64,000 nt of DNA from Yoonia maricola (GTDB lineage Bacteria; Pseudomonadota; Alphaproteobacteria; Rhodobacterales; Rhodobacteraceae). The notes below the pieces were generated by a model. That model was not told the origin of the DNA, ran no database searches, and saw nothing but the letters and a program-made list of their open reading frames with translations. Location of the stretch: positions 806,001 to 870,000 of the forward strand of contig NZ_PGTY01000001.1 in assembly GCF_002797915.1 (NCBI RefSeq), given 5' to 3'. This document shows, piece by piece, positions 51,558-61,310 of the stretch. The number at the start of each line of letters is the position of its first letter. Position 1 is the first letter of the stretch. The translations under genes and the position numbers were made by a program.

Positions 51558-53656
51558 TGCGCGTCCTCTCGATGTTGTTTTTACTATTGGCACCAGTGGT
51601 GGCCAGCGCCCAAGGTGCGGCCACTTTGGTGGCCGACAGGGTTGAACTGAATGGGGAAGATCAACTGATCGCCAGCGGCAATGTCGAAGTACTGTTTGAC
51701 GGCAACCGCCTGACAGCCAGCCAGATCACCTATGATGAGCCAAGCGACACGCTGCGGATTTTGGGCCCGATTGTTATTCAGGCCAATGACGGCACCATTT
51801 TAACAGCAGATAGCGCGACATTGGACCCACGGCTTGAAAACGGGATACTGCAAAGCGCGCGGATCGTTTTGGATCAACAACTGCAATTGGCCGCCTACCA
51901 GATTGATCAACGCGATGGCCGGTTTTCACAGCTTTATAAAACCACCGCTACATCCTGCCGGGTTTGCGGCACGGCCCCCCCACTATGGGATATCCGCGCC
52001 GAACGAGTCGTTTATGACGAGCAAGAGCAACAAATCTACTTCAGCAACGCCACCCTGCGGGTAAAAGGTACGCCAATCCTTTGGTTGCCGCAAATGCGCC
52101 TGCCCGACCCTGACCTTGAACGATCCACTGGACTGCTGGTGCCCGAACAGCGCAACACCACACAACTGGGTTTCGGTGTAAAGCTGCCGTATTTCATCAC
52201 GCTCGGTGATCATCGGGATCTGACCATCACACCCTATCTATCGTCCGAGACCACCACACTGGAGTTGCGCTACAGACAGGCTTTCGCCACAGGCGATATC
52301 ACAGTTGAGGGGGCGATCAGTGACGATACCGTTGTGGACGGAAACCGCTCTTATCTGTTTGCAGAAGGGACATTTTATCTTGGCGACAGCTATCAGCTGA
52401 TCTTTGACCTCGAAACGGTCAGCGACAAGGCGTATCTGGTTGACTATGATTATGCAGACAAAGACCGGCTGGACAGTGCGGTTCAACTGCTGCGGGTCGA
52501 TGATGACACTCTCTATAATGCACGCCTGACCTATTATCAGACCTTGCTTGATGACGAAGACAATGCATCGTTGCCCCCGATTGTTGCAGATATATCCTAT
52601 GAAACCAGTTGGGAGCCAACCTTTGGCGGTATTCTACGCTATGGGACAAGCTTTGATCTGGCCTACCGGACCGATGACACGGACGGCGACGACGGACGCG
52701 ATGTCAGCCGGATCGGAGCGGATGGTAGCTGGTCTGACAGCTGGGTTCTGCCCCACGGCGTGCTGGCCGAAGCACAGATCGGTTTGCGCGCGGACGTTTA
52801 TGTTGTTGATGATGACGATGACTTCGCTGACGAAGACCTACGTGTCGCCCCCACCACGGGGTTTACTTTGCGTTGGCCGCTGGCACGGTTGGGCAACAAT
52901 GGGACATCGCACCTGCTTGAACCCGTGGTAAGCCTGAGTTGGTCTGACAGCTATGGCGCTACGCCCCCCAACGAAGACAGCCTGCGCACCGAACTGGATT
53001 GGGCGAACCTGACCGCAGCATCGCGTTTTGCAGGGGAAGACCGCATTGAAACAGGCGCGCAGGCCGCCGCAGGGCTGCAATGGACACGGTTTGGCGCTGG
53101 CGGCGTGACATCAACCGTCAGCTTTGGACGCATCATCAGGCAGGAAACGCAGGACGGATTTACAGCAACATCAGGGTTGGACGGGAAAAACTCTGACTGG
53201 CTTGTCGCCGGCCAAATTACGGCGCCCGGCGGGTTCCTGATCGATGCGCGCAGCCTGTGGGACGACGATGACGGGCTTACCGTAGCTGACAGCAGGGTTG
53301 CATGGCAAAATGACCGGGTATCGCTTGGGGCCAACTATGTATGGTTAGGCCCCGATGCCGACGAAGACCGCACGAGCACAATTTCAGAATGGGAGGTTGA
53401 CGCTGCCTTTGATCTGAACACGACATGGACGCTAGAGGTTGACGGACGCTATGATGTCGCCGCAGATGAGCCAATAAGCGCCGGAATGGGCCTTGAATGG
53501 CAAAACGAATGCGTGACCGTGACCGTTTCGGCCTCGCGCCGCTTCACGTCTTCCAGTACGGTTGATGCAACAACGACTTATGGGATAAGCGGCACTATCG
53601 GGAGCTTTGATGCAGGGCAAACAACCGGTAGCACGGCAACAGGATGCGGATACTAG
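51557..53656 (+). CDS. lptD: LPS assembly protein LptD
   Basis: 699 residues. Signal peptide (about 1-19, MRVLSMLFLLLAPVVASAQ), then an OstA domain (about 22-150, VADRVELNGEDQLIASGNVE) and a C-terminal beta-barrel. Cysteines include SCRVCG near 138 and others at the C-terminus, consistent with disulfides. It inserts LPS into the outer leaflet. No LptE gene nearby. Ends 5 nt before surA. Confidence 0.95.
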   Translation: MRVLSMLFLLLAPVVASAQGAATLVADRVELNGEDQLIASGNVEVLFDGNRLTASQITYDEPSDTLRILGPIVIQANDGTILTADSATLDPRLENGILQSARIVLDQQLQLAAYQIDQRDGRFSQLYKTTATSCRVCGTAPPLWDIRAERVVYDEQEQQIYFSNATLRVKGTPILWLPQMRLPDPDLERSTGLLVPEQRNTTQLGFGVKLPYFITLGDHRDLTITPYLSSETTTLELRYRQAFATGDITVEGAISDDTVVDGNRSYLFAEGTFYLGDSYQLIFDLETVSDKAYLVDYDYADKDRLDSAVQLLRVDDDTLYNARLTYYQTLLDDEDNASLPPIVADISYETSWEPTFGGILRYGTSFDLAYRTDDTDGDDGRDVSRIGADGSWSDSWVLPHGVLAEAQIGLRADVYVVDDDDDFADEDLRVAPTTGFTLRWPLARLGNNGTSHLLEPVVSLSWSDSYGATPPNEDSLRTELDWANLTAASRFAGEDRIETGAQAAAGLQWTRFGAGGVTSTVSFGRIIRQETQDGFTATSGLDGKNSDWLVAGQITAPGGFLIDARSLWDDDDGLTVADSRVAWQNDRVSLGANYVWLGPDADEDRTSTISEWEVDAAFDLNTTWTLEVDGRYDVAADEPISAGMGLEWQNECVTVTVSASRRFTSSSTVDATTTYGISGTIGSFDAGQTTGSTATGCGY

Positions 53657-53660
53657 ACGA

Positions 53661-54884
53661 ATGAAGAGTTTCAGGATGCTTAAAGGACAGATAGCTGCCG
53701 TGATAGCGGCACTTTGCATGTGTACAGGCGCGCTCGCTCAAGGCCAGTTGACCCCGGTGATCACCGTCAATGACAGGGTAATCACCCAATATGAGCTGAC
53801 ACAGCGGATCCGCCTGCTTGAGGTGTTCCGCACCCCCGGCGATCTGAACGAAGCAGCCCGCACCGCCCTGATCGAAGATCGCTTAAAGCAGCAGGAAATG
53901 GCGCGCTTTGGGGTCGCAGTGTCCGAAGCTGCACTGCAGCAAGCGATGGAAGAATTTGCCGGACGGGCCAATATGAACTTGCCGCAGTTCACTCAGGTCT
54001 TGGCGCAAAATAACATTGATATCAGCACCTTGCGTGACTTTGTCGAAGTGGGAATCCTTTGGCGCGATTTTGTAAGGTCGCGGTTTAACCGCGAGGTCAA
54101 CATCACCGATGCCGATATCGAACGGGCCATTGCCCAGCAGGGCAATACGTCATCACAACTTGAAGTGCTGTTGAGCGAAATTATCATTGCGCCGCCAGCA
54201 GGCCGCGAGGCGGACGCACGCCAAGCCGCTGAGCAAATCTCGCGGATGCGGTCGTTTGCAGATTTCGAGGCGGCGGCACGTCAGGTATCGGCACTGCCCT
54301 CACGTGAAAATGGCGGGAGACTGGACTGGACGCCGGTGAATAACTTCCCGCCGCAGATTCGCAGCATTGTGCTTGATTTGGAACCAGGCGAGGTCACCGA
54401 CCCCATCGAAATCCCAAATGCCATCGCGTTGTTCCAGTTGCGCGGCACGCGTGAGGCCGTTCAGGCCGCCCCAACACCGGTCAGCATCGAATATGCCGCA
54501 TACTATATCCCCGGCGGGCGCAGCGATGCGGGGCTGACACAGGCAGCTACTGTGCGTGATCAGGTCGATACCTGTGATGATCTCTATGGCGTAGCGCGCA
54601 ACCAACCTGTCGAGGTATTAGACCGCCTGACCGAGGCACCTGCAGCCATCTCAAATGACGTCGCCCTTGAACTAGCCCGGCTTGATCCCGGCGAAGTGTC
54701 CTATAATCTGACCCGCGACAATGGTGAAACACTGGTGTTCCTGATGCTATGCGCGCGCAACAATGCAGGTGCGGATGGCATTAATCGGGAGGGCATCCGC
54801 AACCAAATCCGCGGTCAGCGACTGACCGCACTTGCCGACGCTCTACTTGAGGATCTGCGGGCCTCTGCCGTCATCCGCCCCTGA
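53661..54884 (+). CDS. surA: SurA-like periplasmic chaperone / PpiC-type peptidyl-prolyl isomerase
   Basis: 407 residues from ATG 53661 (a second ATG at 53676 is an alternative). Signal peptide ends near ALAQ. SurA N-domain (ITVNDRVITQYELTQRIRLLE), a PpiC domain (about 150-260, ending PGEVTDPIEIPNAIALFQLRG) and a second similar domain follow. It assists folding of outer-membrane proteins including LptD. The gene directly follows lptD and precedes pdxA by 1-nt overlap. Confidence 0.9.
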   Translation: MKSFRMLKGQIAAVIAALCMCTGALAQGQLTPVITVNDRVITQYELTQRIRLLEVFRTPGDLNEAARTALIEDRLKQQEMARFGVAVSEAALQQAMEEFAGRANMNLPQFTQVLAQNNIDISTLRDFVEVGILWRDFVRSRFNREVNITDADIERAIAQQGNTSSQLEVLLSEIIIAPPAGREADARQAAEQISRMRSFADFEAAARQVSALPSRENGGRLDWTPVNNFPPQIRSIVLDLEPGEVTDPIEIPNAIALFQLRGTREAVQAAPTPVSIEYAAYYIPGGRSDAGLTQAATVRDQVDTCDDLYGVARNQPVEVLDRLTEAPAAISNDVALELARLDPGEVSYNLTRDNGETLVFLMLCARNNAGADGINREGIRNQIRGQRLTALADALLEDLRASAVIRP

Positions 54885-55840
54885 TGCAACCTATTGCGAT
54901 CAGTTGCGGTGAACCGGCGGGGATCGGGCCTGAAATCGCTGTTATGGCCTGGCAGGCTCTTAAAAACGAAGTGCCCCTGCTCTGGCTAGGTGATCCACAA
55001 CATCTGCCTGAGGGCACGGATTACCACGCCGCCACGGACCCGGCTGATATCCACCCGTTCAAACTGACCGTTCTGGCACGCGACTTCGGCAGCCTCGCCA
55101 CGCCCGGACGCCCTAATCCCGCCCATGCCAGTGGCGTAATCAGTGCGATCGCAGATAGTGTGGCCTTGGTGCAATCAGGAGCGGCCCGCGCCCTTTGCAC
55201 GGCGCCGATCCACAAGGCCGCGCTGATTGATGGTGCTGACTTCGCATACCCCGGACATACTGAATATCTTGCCGCATTGGCAGGCACCGATCAGGTGGTG
55301 ATGATGTTGGCTTGCGACGCACTCCGGGTGGTGCCCACCACCATCCACATCGCGCTGGCAGAGGTCCGCAACGCACTGACCGCCAGCTTGCTCACTGATA
55401 CATTGCTGATCACACACGCAGCCCTGCGCCGCGACTTTGGCATCACCAAGCCGCGCATCGCCGTTGCAGGCCTCAACCCGCACGCAGGCGAAGACGGCAA
55501 GATGGGCTGTGAGGAGATCGAGATGATCACGCCCGTGCTAAACGCACTGCGTGCGCAAGGCATGGACATCGCCGGGCCGATGTCAGCCGATACAATGTTC
55601 TACGCCGGTGCTCGCAAAAACTATGACGTCGCCGTCTGCATGTATCACGATCAGGCACTGATCCCGATCAAGACACTCGATTTTTCCGGCGGCGTGAACG
55701 TCACCCTTGGCCTGCCCTTCATCCGCACATCGCCCGACCACGGCACAGCATTTGATATCGCGGGACAAGGCCGCGCCGACGCCACCTCCATGATCGCCGC
55801 CATCCGCATGGCCGCACAAATGGCCGACGCCCGTGATTGA
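54884..55840 (+). CDS. pdxA: 4-hydroxythreonine-4-phosphate dehydrogenase
   Basis: 318 residues. Metal-binding His residues occur in [15 protein letters not shown] and [13 protein letters not shown], with [10 protein letters not shown] and SADTMFY. It catalyses the oxidation step in pyridoxal phosphate synthesis. Sits between surA and rsmA, a typical proteobacterial order (surA-pdxA-ksgA). Its stop is inside the first codons of rsmA. Confidence 0.96.
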   Translation: MQPIAISCGEPAGIGPEIAVMAWQALKNEVPLLWLGDPQHLPEGTDYHAATDPADIHPFKLTVLARDFGSLATPGRPNPAHASGVISAIADSVALVQSGAARALCTAPIHKAALIDGADFAYPGHTEYLAALAGTDQVVMMLACDALRVVPTTIHIALAEVRNALTASLLTDTLLITHAALRRDFGITKPRIAVAGLNPHAGEDGKMGCEEIEMITPVLNALRAQGMDIAGPMSADTMFYAGARKNYDVAVCMYHDQALIPIKTLDFSGGVNVTLGLPFIRTSPDHGTAFDIAGQGRADATSMIAAIRMAAQMADARD

Positions 55841-56669
55841 CGACCTGCCACCCCTGCGCGAGGTGATCGCGACCCATGATCTTGCCGCAAAGAAATCGCT
55901 CGGTCAGAACTTTCTGCTGGACCTCAACCTCACCGCCAAGATTGCACGGCTTGCAGGCGACCTGTCGGGCGCGGATGTTCTCGAAATCGGGCCCGGTCCG
56001 GGCGGCCTGACCCGCGGTCTACTGGCGGAAGGCGCGCGCCGGGTACTGGCGATCGAGAAAGACCCACGCTGTATGCCTGCCTTGGCAGAAATCGCCGCCG
56101 CCTACCCCGACAGGCTGCAAGCCATCAACGGCGACGCGCTCACGGTAAACCCGCTTGAACACCTGACACAACCTATCAAAATTGCAGCCAACCTGCCCTA
56201 TAACGTCGGCACCGAACTGCTGGTGCGTTGGCTGACACCACCAGACTGGCCGCCCTTCTGGCACAGCCTGACGCTGATGTTTCAACGCGAGGTCGCCCAA
56301 AGGATAGTCGCAGCACCCGGTAGCAAGGCATACGGTCGGCTGGCGCTGCTGGCCCAATGGCGCAGTGATCCAAAAATCGTGATGGACCTACCACCAGAGG
56401 CGTTCAGCCCGCCGCCCAAAGTCAACTCAGCCGTGGTACACCTGACGGCCCTACCCACACCACGATACCCCGCAGACCCTGGCACATTGAACAAAGTGGT
56501 CGCAGCGGCGTTCAACCAGCGGCGCAAAATGCTGCGCTCAGCACTTAAATCCGTCAGCCCCGATATCGAAGACCACTTGATCGCCGCCGGGATCAAACCC
56601 ACCGAACGGGCCGAACAGGTGGGGCTAGAAGCCTTCTGCGCCTTGGCACGCAGCCTTCAGAAAGCCTGA
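55833..56669 (+). CDS. rsmA: 16S rRNA (adenine1518/1519-N6)-dimethyltransferase
   Basis: 278 residues from GTG 55833. SAM motif [16 protein letters not shown], motif [12 protein letters not shown], and [11 protein letters not shown] at the N-terminus are characteristic. It dimethylates two adenines in the 3' end of 16S rRNA (KsgA). The 3' end overlaps the convergent P-loop gene by 45 bp. Confidence 0.96.
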   Translation: MIDDLPPLREVIATHDLAAKKSLGQNFLLDLNLTAKIARLAGDLSGADVLEIGPGPGGLTRGLLAEGARRVLAIEKDPRCMPALAEIAAAYPDRLQAINGDALTVNPLEHLTQPIKIAANLPYNVGTELLVRWLTPPDWPPFWHSLTLMFQREVAQRIVAAPGSKAYGRLALLAQWRSDPKIVMDLPPEAFSPPPKVNSAVVHLTALPTPRYPADPGTLNKVVAAAFNQRRKMLRSALKSVSPDIEDHLIAAGIKPTERAEQVGLEAFCALARSLQKA

Positions 56670-57155
56670 TACTGCGGCCTTGGTTCTCAACCTGACCACT
56701 GGTCCGCCATACCCAGACAAAGCCGCCTCTATTGCGGCCTCAAAACGCGCGCCGCCCATCAGGGCGCGTGTAAAGAACCGCAATTGGCGCGGACCGGGCC
56801 AATCCCGGTTGCCATCAGGATGTTCCGGCCGGTTGCGCCCCAAATAATACATACTGCGACGAAAGATACGCCACGCCCGCAATCCCGGTGACGTGTCACA
56901 CCAGACCACCAGCGTTGCACTGTTCAGTACCTCATTTGACAAAATCGACGGCCCCCCTTCGAGGACCCAACGATCACCAGCCAAAGCCATCTTACGCCGT
57001 GACGCGACCTCAGCCTGCGGGCGGTGCTGCCAACGGGTCAAAAGCGCCAACGCGTCGTTATGAATAACGGGGATGTCATATTGTTCCGCAATCTGCCTTG
57101 CCAACCATGTCTTGCCAGCACCATTCGCACCAACCACAATGGCCCGCTCAAACAC
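56625..57155 (-). CDS. P-loop kinase-like protein (adenylate-kinase-related)
   Basis: 176 residues from GTG 57155, which gives a normal start [18 protein letters not shown]; an upstream ATG at 57248 would translate the dispersed repeat and is unlikely. Walker A GANGAGKT near 9-16; DxD-like IHNDALALL and the Arg-rich lid-like [18 protein letters not shown] follow. It resembles topology-modulation/AAA-type small kinases found as single genes; substrate unknown. Convergent overlap with rsmA by 45 bp. Confidence 0.8.
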   Translation of the reverse strand: MFERAIVVGANGAGKTWLARQIAEQYDIPVIHNDALALLTRWQHRPQAEVASRRKMALAGDRWVLEGGPSILSNEVLNSATLVVWCDTSPGLRAWRIFRRSMYYLGRNRPEHPDGNRDWPGPRQLRFFTRALMGGARFEAAIEAALSGYGGPVVRLRTKAAVSGFLKAACQGAEGF

Positions 57156-57160
57156 CTCTG

Positions 57161-57194
57161 TCTTTCTTCGTCCAATCAAACTTCCGCCGGAGGC
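57161..57194. repeat. 34-bp dispersed repeat, copy B
   Basis: Identical to 45834-45867 and 62288-62321. Read on the leftward strand it lies directly upstream of the P-loop gene's GTG start, with its GAAGAAAGA end next to the ribosome site. Confidence 0.9.
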
Positions 57195-57212
57195 ATCCCC
57201 ATCTGTCCAAAG

Positions 57213-57240
57213 AAAAAGCCCCCCGAAATCGGAGGGCTTT
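57213..57240 (-). terminator. Intrinsic terminator of the DUF4167 gene
   Basis: Reading leftward, AGCCCTCCG and CGGGGGGCT form a stem around ATTT and are followed by five T residues (57217-57213). It begins just 5 nt after the DUF4167 stop. Confidence 0.85.
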
Positions 57241-57244
57241 ATCA

Positions 57245-57751
57245 TCACTCTGCAGCCTCAGGCGCATTGCCCTCATCAGGCACGTTGCGCGGCTTGCGTG
57301 GCCTGCGCGGTTTGCGCGGTTTTTCTTCGGGCGTCTCAACCAACCCGCTCTCGCCTGCGTCAGCCGCCACATCGGGCTGATCCATGATGGCCGGATCGCC
57401 TGCGGCAGCCTCTTGCGCTTTCAAACGCTCTTGGCGTTCGCGGTCACGCTCGGCCTGACGCTGGCGGTTTTGCTCTTCCTGCTCTTCGCGTTTGGCCTCG
57501 ACCTCGCGCTGCGCTTCGGCCAGCATGCGGGTGTAGTGTTCTGCGTGTTGGGCAAAGTTCTCGGCATCCACCCGGTCGCCAGATAAAACGGCGTCGCGGT
57601 GAAGCTGATTGTATTTTTCAATAATCTGCTGCGGGGTGCCGCGCACCTTGCCGTCTGGGCCAGAGCTGTCAAACACCCGGTTAATGATGTTTCCGCCCGA
57701 GGGCCGGTTATTGCGGTTCTTATTCCGCGACCGTGACTTCGATGATCTCAT
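57245..57751 (-). CDS. DUF4167 domain protein
   Basis: 168 residues. N-terminal basic RSRNKNRNNRPSGGN, then the DUF4167 core (NRVFDSSGPDGKVRGTPQQIIEKYNQLHRDA, NFAQHAEHYTRML), a Gln/Arg/Glu coiled coil and an acidic tail. Conserved in alphaproteobacteria; probably RNA- or ribosome-associated, but no function is proven. Single gene with its own terminator. Confidence 0.92.
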   Translation of the reverse strand: MRSSKSRSRNKNRNNRPSGGNIINRVFDSSGPDGKVRGTPQQIIEKYNQLHRDAVLSGDRVDAENFAQHAEHYTRMLAEAQREVEAKREEQEEQNRQRQAERDRERQERLKAQEAAAGDPAIMDQPDVAADAGESGLVETPEEKPRKPRRPRKPRNVPDEGNAPEAAE

Positions 57752-57795
57752 GTAAGTGCTTTCAAGCCTTTGGCTGTCGTTACGCTAAACCACAT

Positions 57796-57819
57796 CGCGC
57801 TCTCTATGCGCGTTTTTTT
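57796..57819 (+). terminator. Orphan + strand terminator upstream of DUF4167
   Basis: CGCGC (57796-57800), a 7-nt loop, GCGCG (57808-57812) and seven T residues. There is no + strand gene upstream other than sequence antisense to DUF4167. It may stop antisense or leftover transcription, or end a small RNA. Confidence 0.65.
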
Positions 57820-57982
57820 CTCGGAGCCTTGCAAAAATGTCTGGCAACTCATCGGGGGGAGGTCAGTGGCGAGCCTCGTCCCATCCAATGGCTACTGAAT
57901 AAACATGTGGGTGGGGCCAAGACAAGGCTAAAGTGAAAAAAAGGCGCTATTTGCCGCTTGTTGGGCGGGTCTTGGCCTGAAT

Positions 57983-58813
57983 TTACGGCTTTCGCGCCTC
58001 TACAACCCGGTCGCGATGATCAAGGTCCGGGATCACGCGAATCTGCTGCAACTCTGCGTCTCGCATCATCTCAGACACAGCCTCAGCCTGCGTCGCCCCG
58101 ATCTCGACAATCAGGCGCCCGCCCGGTGTCAGGTAGTCGGGCGCTCCGGCGATGATCTTATTATAAGCGGTCAGGCCGTCGGCTTCGTCGGTGAGTGCTA
58201 TGCGGGGTTCATGCAAGCAGACCTCTGGTTGCAGATCGTCCATTTCATCAGCCGCAATGTAGGGCGGGTTGGCGACAATCAGATCAAATGGATCTCTGAT
58301 CGCCGCCATCCAATCGCTTTGTACAAATCTGACGCGCGCTTGCACGCCATGCCGTTGGGCATTGCACGAGGCAATCGTTAATGCAGCAGATGATGCATCT
58401 CCACCGATGCCCGTGGCCTTTGGGTTCTCGGCCAGCAATGTAACCAAGATACACCCTGACCCTGTTCCCAAGTCCAAAACCCGCTCAAACGGGTCGCGCA
58501 ACGCCACCTCAATCAGCGTCTCGGTCTCAGGCCGCGGATCCAGCACATCCTTGGTAACCTGAAAACTGCGGCCATAGAAATCACGCGTTCCTATCAAATG
58601 CGACACAGGTTCAAACTGCGCACGCCGGGCAATCAGCGCGTCAAAACGGGTGGCAACCTCCTCTGTCACATCCTCAGACAGGATCAAGGTCACGCGGCTG
58701 GCATCCACACCGGATGCATAAGCGAAAAGCTTGCGCGCATCCCGCGCGCTGTCGGACACACCGGCAGCGGCCAATTGCTTAACAGCCATGGCCAGCATCT
58801 GGCTGCCTGTCAC
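57983..58813 (-). CDS. prmC: Release factor glutamine methyltransferase
   Basis: 276 residues. SAM motif [17 protein letters not shown] and the substrate-binding [10 protein letters not shown] motif are diagnostic. It methylates the Gln of the GGQ motif in RF1/RF2. Its start overlaps the prfA stop (ATGA), so both are produced together. Confidence 0.96.
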   Translation of the reverse strand: MTGSQMLAMAVKQLAAAGVSDSARDARKLFAYASGVDASRVTLILSEDVTEEVATRFDALIARRAQFEPVSHLIGTRDFYGRSFQVTKDVLDPRPETETLIEVALRDPFERVLDLGTGSGCILVTLLAENPKATGIGGDASSAALTIASCNAQRHGVQARVRFVQSDWMAAIRDPFDLIVANPPYIAADEMDDLQPEVCLHEPRIALTDEADGLTAYNKIIAGAPDYLTPGGRLIVEIGATQAEAVSEMMRDAELQQIRVIPDLDHRDRVVEARKP

Positions 58814-59865
58814 GCGCCCATTTCCGCCAGCAACGTCGCTTGCGCATCGGCTTGCAAGGCGCTCACGATTTCTTCCAGATCGCCCTGCATCACCTGCCCC
58901 AGCGAATAAAGCGTCAGGTTAATGCGGTGGTCCGTCATCCGCCCCTGCGGAAAATTATAGGTCCTGATCCGCTCGGATCGATCCCCCGACCCCACCTGGG
59001 CCTTACGATCAGCAGAGCGTTCATCATCAACCTTCTGCCGTTCCAGATCAAACAGCCTGGTCTTGAGCACCTGCATCGCGATCTCGCGGTTGCGGTGCTG
59101 CGATTTCTCGGAGCTCACGACGATAATCCCGGTCGGCTCATGCAAAATCCGCACAGCAGAATCCGTCGTATTCACGTGCTGCCCGCCGGACCCCGACGCG
59201 CGCATCGTATCAATCCGAATATCGCTTGGATTGATTTCAATATCCACATCCTCGGCCTCTGGCAGCACCGCGACGGTGGCGGCGGAGGTATGGATGCGCC
59301 CCCCGCTTTCTGTCTCGGGCACACGCTGCACGCGGTGCACGCCGCTCTCGTATTTCATCTTGGCAAAGACGCCGTCGCCCACGATACGGGCGACAACCTC
59401 TTTCACGCCGCCCAATTCGCTCAGACTTTCTTCCAATATCTCAAACCGCCACCCCTGCTTTTCAGCATAGCGCTGGTACATGCGCAGCAGATCGGCAGCA
59501 AAAAGACCCGCCTCATCGCCCCCCGTCCCCGGTCTGATCTCCAACAGCGCAGGGCGCGCATCCGCGGCATCTTTCGGCAAAAGCGCAAGCTGCACATCAT
59601 GCTCAGACGCCGCCAAAGCCGCCTTCAGGTCTGGCAGTTCGGCCTCGGCCAATTCCTTCATCTCGGGGTCCGCCAGCATCGCTTCAGCATCTTCAATCTG
59701 CTGAACCAGCGCTTTATAGGCCGTCACCGTCTCAACCACAGGGCGTAGTTCAGCATATTCCTTGCCCAAGGCTGCAATCTCATTGCCAGCCGAACCATCA
59801 GCCATCTTCGCCTCCAGAAACTGGAACCGGTCGATCAGCTGTTCAATTCTATCCGAGGCAATCAT
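58810..59865 (-). CDS. prfA: Peptide chain release factor 1
   Basis: 351 residues. [16 protein letters not shown] contains the GGQ hydrolysis motif; the stop-recognition region and RF1-specific sequence [13 protein letters not shown] are intact. It ends translation at UAA/UAG. It is coupled with prmC by a 4-nt overlap. Confidence 0.97.
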   Translation of the reverse strand: MIASDRIEQLIDRFQFLEAKMADGSAGNEIAALGKEYAELRPVVETVTAYKALVQQIEDAEAMLADPEMKELAEAELPDLKAALAASEHDVQLALLPKDAADARPALLEIRPGTGGDEAGLFAADLLRMYQRYAEKQGWRFEILEESLSELGGVKEVVARIVGDGVFAKMKYESGVHRVQRVPETESGGRIHTSAATVAVLPEAEDVDIEINPSDIRIDTMRASGSGGQHVNTTDSAVRILHEPTGIIVVSSEKSQHRNREIAMQVLKTRLFDLERQKVDDERSADRKAQVGSGDRSERIRTYNFPQGRMTDHRINLTLYSLGQVMQGDLEEIVSALQADAQATLLAEMGA

Positions 59866-59883
59866 GGTTAACCGCTTGGCTGA

Positions 59884-60315
59884 TCACAACGGCGCGGTCA
59901 AGGGGCCAAGCGTTTCCAGCCAACCCGCAATCCGGGCCTTGTTCACACCCAGATCCGAACGGCCAAACCGCAATCGGCCATAGATTACCAAGAGATCACC
60001 CTGCACCGCTACGGTTGTGTGATCGGGAAAGCCCCACAGGGCCGAACGCGTTTGAAAGGTAATCATGCCTTCGCCAACGCTGCCTGCGATCAGTTTGGTG
60101 CGCGGCGTCGCCAGCGCGCGTTGTTCGATGGCAGTCAAAACCTCGGCTGCGGGGGCCGTGATCCGGCGGACCGCACGAAAGGACCCTTCGCCGACATGAT
60201 CACCGGGCTCTGCCGCATCGGGCATCTGGTGCCATCGCGCCGCATCTGTCGGCGCAAACCGGACATAGGCCATCAACCCAAGGATCAGGACCACAAGTAG
60301 GATCAGGATGCGCAA
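59884..60315 (-). CDS. DUF1499 protein
   Basis: 143 residues. An N-terminal hydrophobic segment (LILLVVLILGLMAYV) anchors the protein; the remainder is DUF1499 (PRTKLIAGSVGEGMITFQTRSALWGFPDHTTV). Function unknown. Upstream of its start is a 12-bp perfect palindrome within a short repeat array. Confidence 0.88.
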   Translation of the reverse strand: MRILILLVVLILGLMAYVRFAPTDAARWHQMPDAAEPGDHVGEGSFRAVRRITAPAAEVLTAIEQRALATPRTKLIAGSVGEGMITFQTRSALWGFPDHTTVAVQGDLLVIYGRLRFGRSDLGVNKARIAGWLETLGPLTAPL

Positions 60316-60335
60316 GATATCTCTCCGTCTGTCAA

Positions 60336-60379
60336 CTGTACGTACAGCATCTGTACGCTGTCTGTACGCTATCTGTACG
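60336..60379. repeat. CTGTACG repeat array with a perfect palindrome
   Basis: CTGTACG occurs at 60336, 60351, 60362 and 60373; the last three are spaced 11 bp, about one helical turn. CTGTACGTACAG (60336-60347) is a perfect 12-bp palindrome. The array lies 21 bp before the DUF1499 start and extends into the last codons of the agmatinase gene. Confidence 0.75.
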
Positions 60380-61310
60380 GCACGCCCGGCAGGATCGACA
60401 GCATCTCGAACATCAGGTTCGCCCCGGTCAGCGCCGTATTGCCCGAGGTATCATAAGGCGGCGAGACTTCAACCAAATCGCAGCCTACGATGTTCAAACC
60501 GCGCAGGCCGCGGATCAGTTCCATCGCTTGCGGGGTCGTCAGACCGCCGATTTCCGGCGTACCGGTGCCGGGGGCATAGGCCGGATCGAGACTGTCGATG
60601 TCGTAGGTGATGTAACACGGTTGATCACCAATTTTCGCTTTGATATCAGTGGCCAAGGGTGTCAGCGACTTATGCCATAGGTCCGGCGCCAGGTATTGAT
60701 TGAAGCCCCAACCAGCAGCTTCGGTAAAGTCATCTGCCGTGTAGCCTGTGCCACGTAACCCGATCTGAAACACCTTGTCCGGCGTGATAAGCTTTTCTTC
60801 ATAGGCGCGACGGAAAACAGTGCCGTGCGTTTCACGTTCACCAAACATCTCATCGTTCACATCGGCATGAGCATCTACATGCACCAAGGCCAGCGGCCCG
60901 TGCTTTTCAGCCACCGCACGAAGCACCGGCAAGGTCAACGTATGGTCCCCACCAAGGGTCATAGGAATGAAATTACACTTTAAATATGCGGTGTAAGTTT
61001 CTGTAATAATGCGGATACTCTCACTCAGAGAAAAGGTATTAATCGCCACATCACCTAGGTCTGCACATTGCAATGCATCGAATGGTGCCGCCCCCGTTTG
61101 GATGTTGTAAGGTCGGATCATCGCCGATTGCTCACGCAGCTGCTTTGGCCCCATCCGCGTGCCAGAGCGCCATGACGTGCCGATATCCATGGGGATACCA
61201 ATGAAGCCCACGTCAAGCCCCTCTGCCGTCTCGGCCTCAGGCAAGCGCATAAAGGTCTGCGGCCCGGAAAAGCGTGCCAAGTCATTGCCGGATATAGGCT
61301 GGTTCGGCAT
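60369..61310 (-). CDS. Agmatinase-family ureohydrolase
   Basis: 313 residues from ATG 61310 (a GTG one codon earlier is possible). Mn-binding motifs: GGDHTLTLP, VHVDAHADV, and SLDPAYAPGTGTPE. It hydrolyses a guanidino compound (agmatine or an analogue) to urea plus an amine. The second copy lies immediately upstream with a TGATG overlap. Tandem copies may differ in substrate (for example guanidinobutyrate). Confidence 0.88.
   Translation of the reverse strand: MPNQPISGNDLARFSGPQTFMRLPEAETAEGLDVGFIGIPMDIGTSWRSGTRMGPKQLREQSAMIRPYNIQTGAAPFDALQCADLGDVAINTFSLSESIRIITETYTAYLKCNFIPMTLGGDHTLTLPVLRAVAEKHGPLALVHVDAHADVNDEMFGERETHGTVFRRAYEEKLITPDKVFQIGLRGTGYTADDFTEAAGWGFNQYLAPDLWHKSLTPLATDIKAKIGDQPCYITYDIDSLDPAYAPGTGTPEIGGLTTPQAMELIRGLRGLNIVGCDLVEVSPPYDTSGNTALTGANLMFEMLSILPGVPYR

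Noticed and set aside
58840-59748. A 302-residue + strand open frame
   Set aside because: Antisense to prfA, which has all diagnostic motifs.
60336-60379. CRISPR-like or tandem repeat locus
   Set aside because: Units are 7 bp with short spacing; too short and without cas genes.
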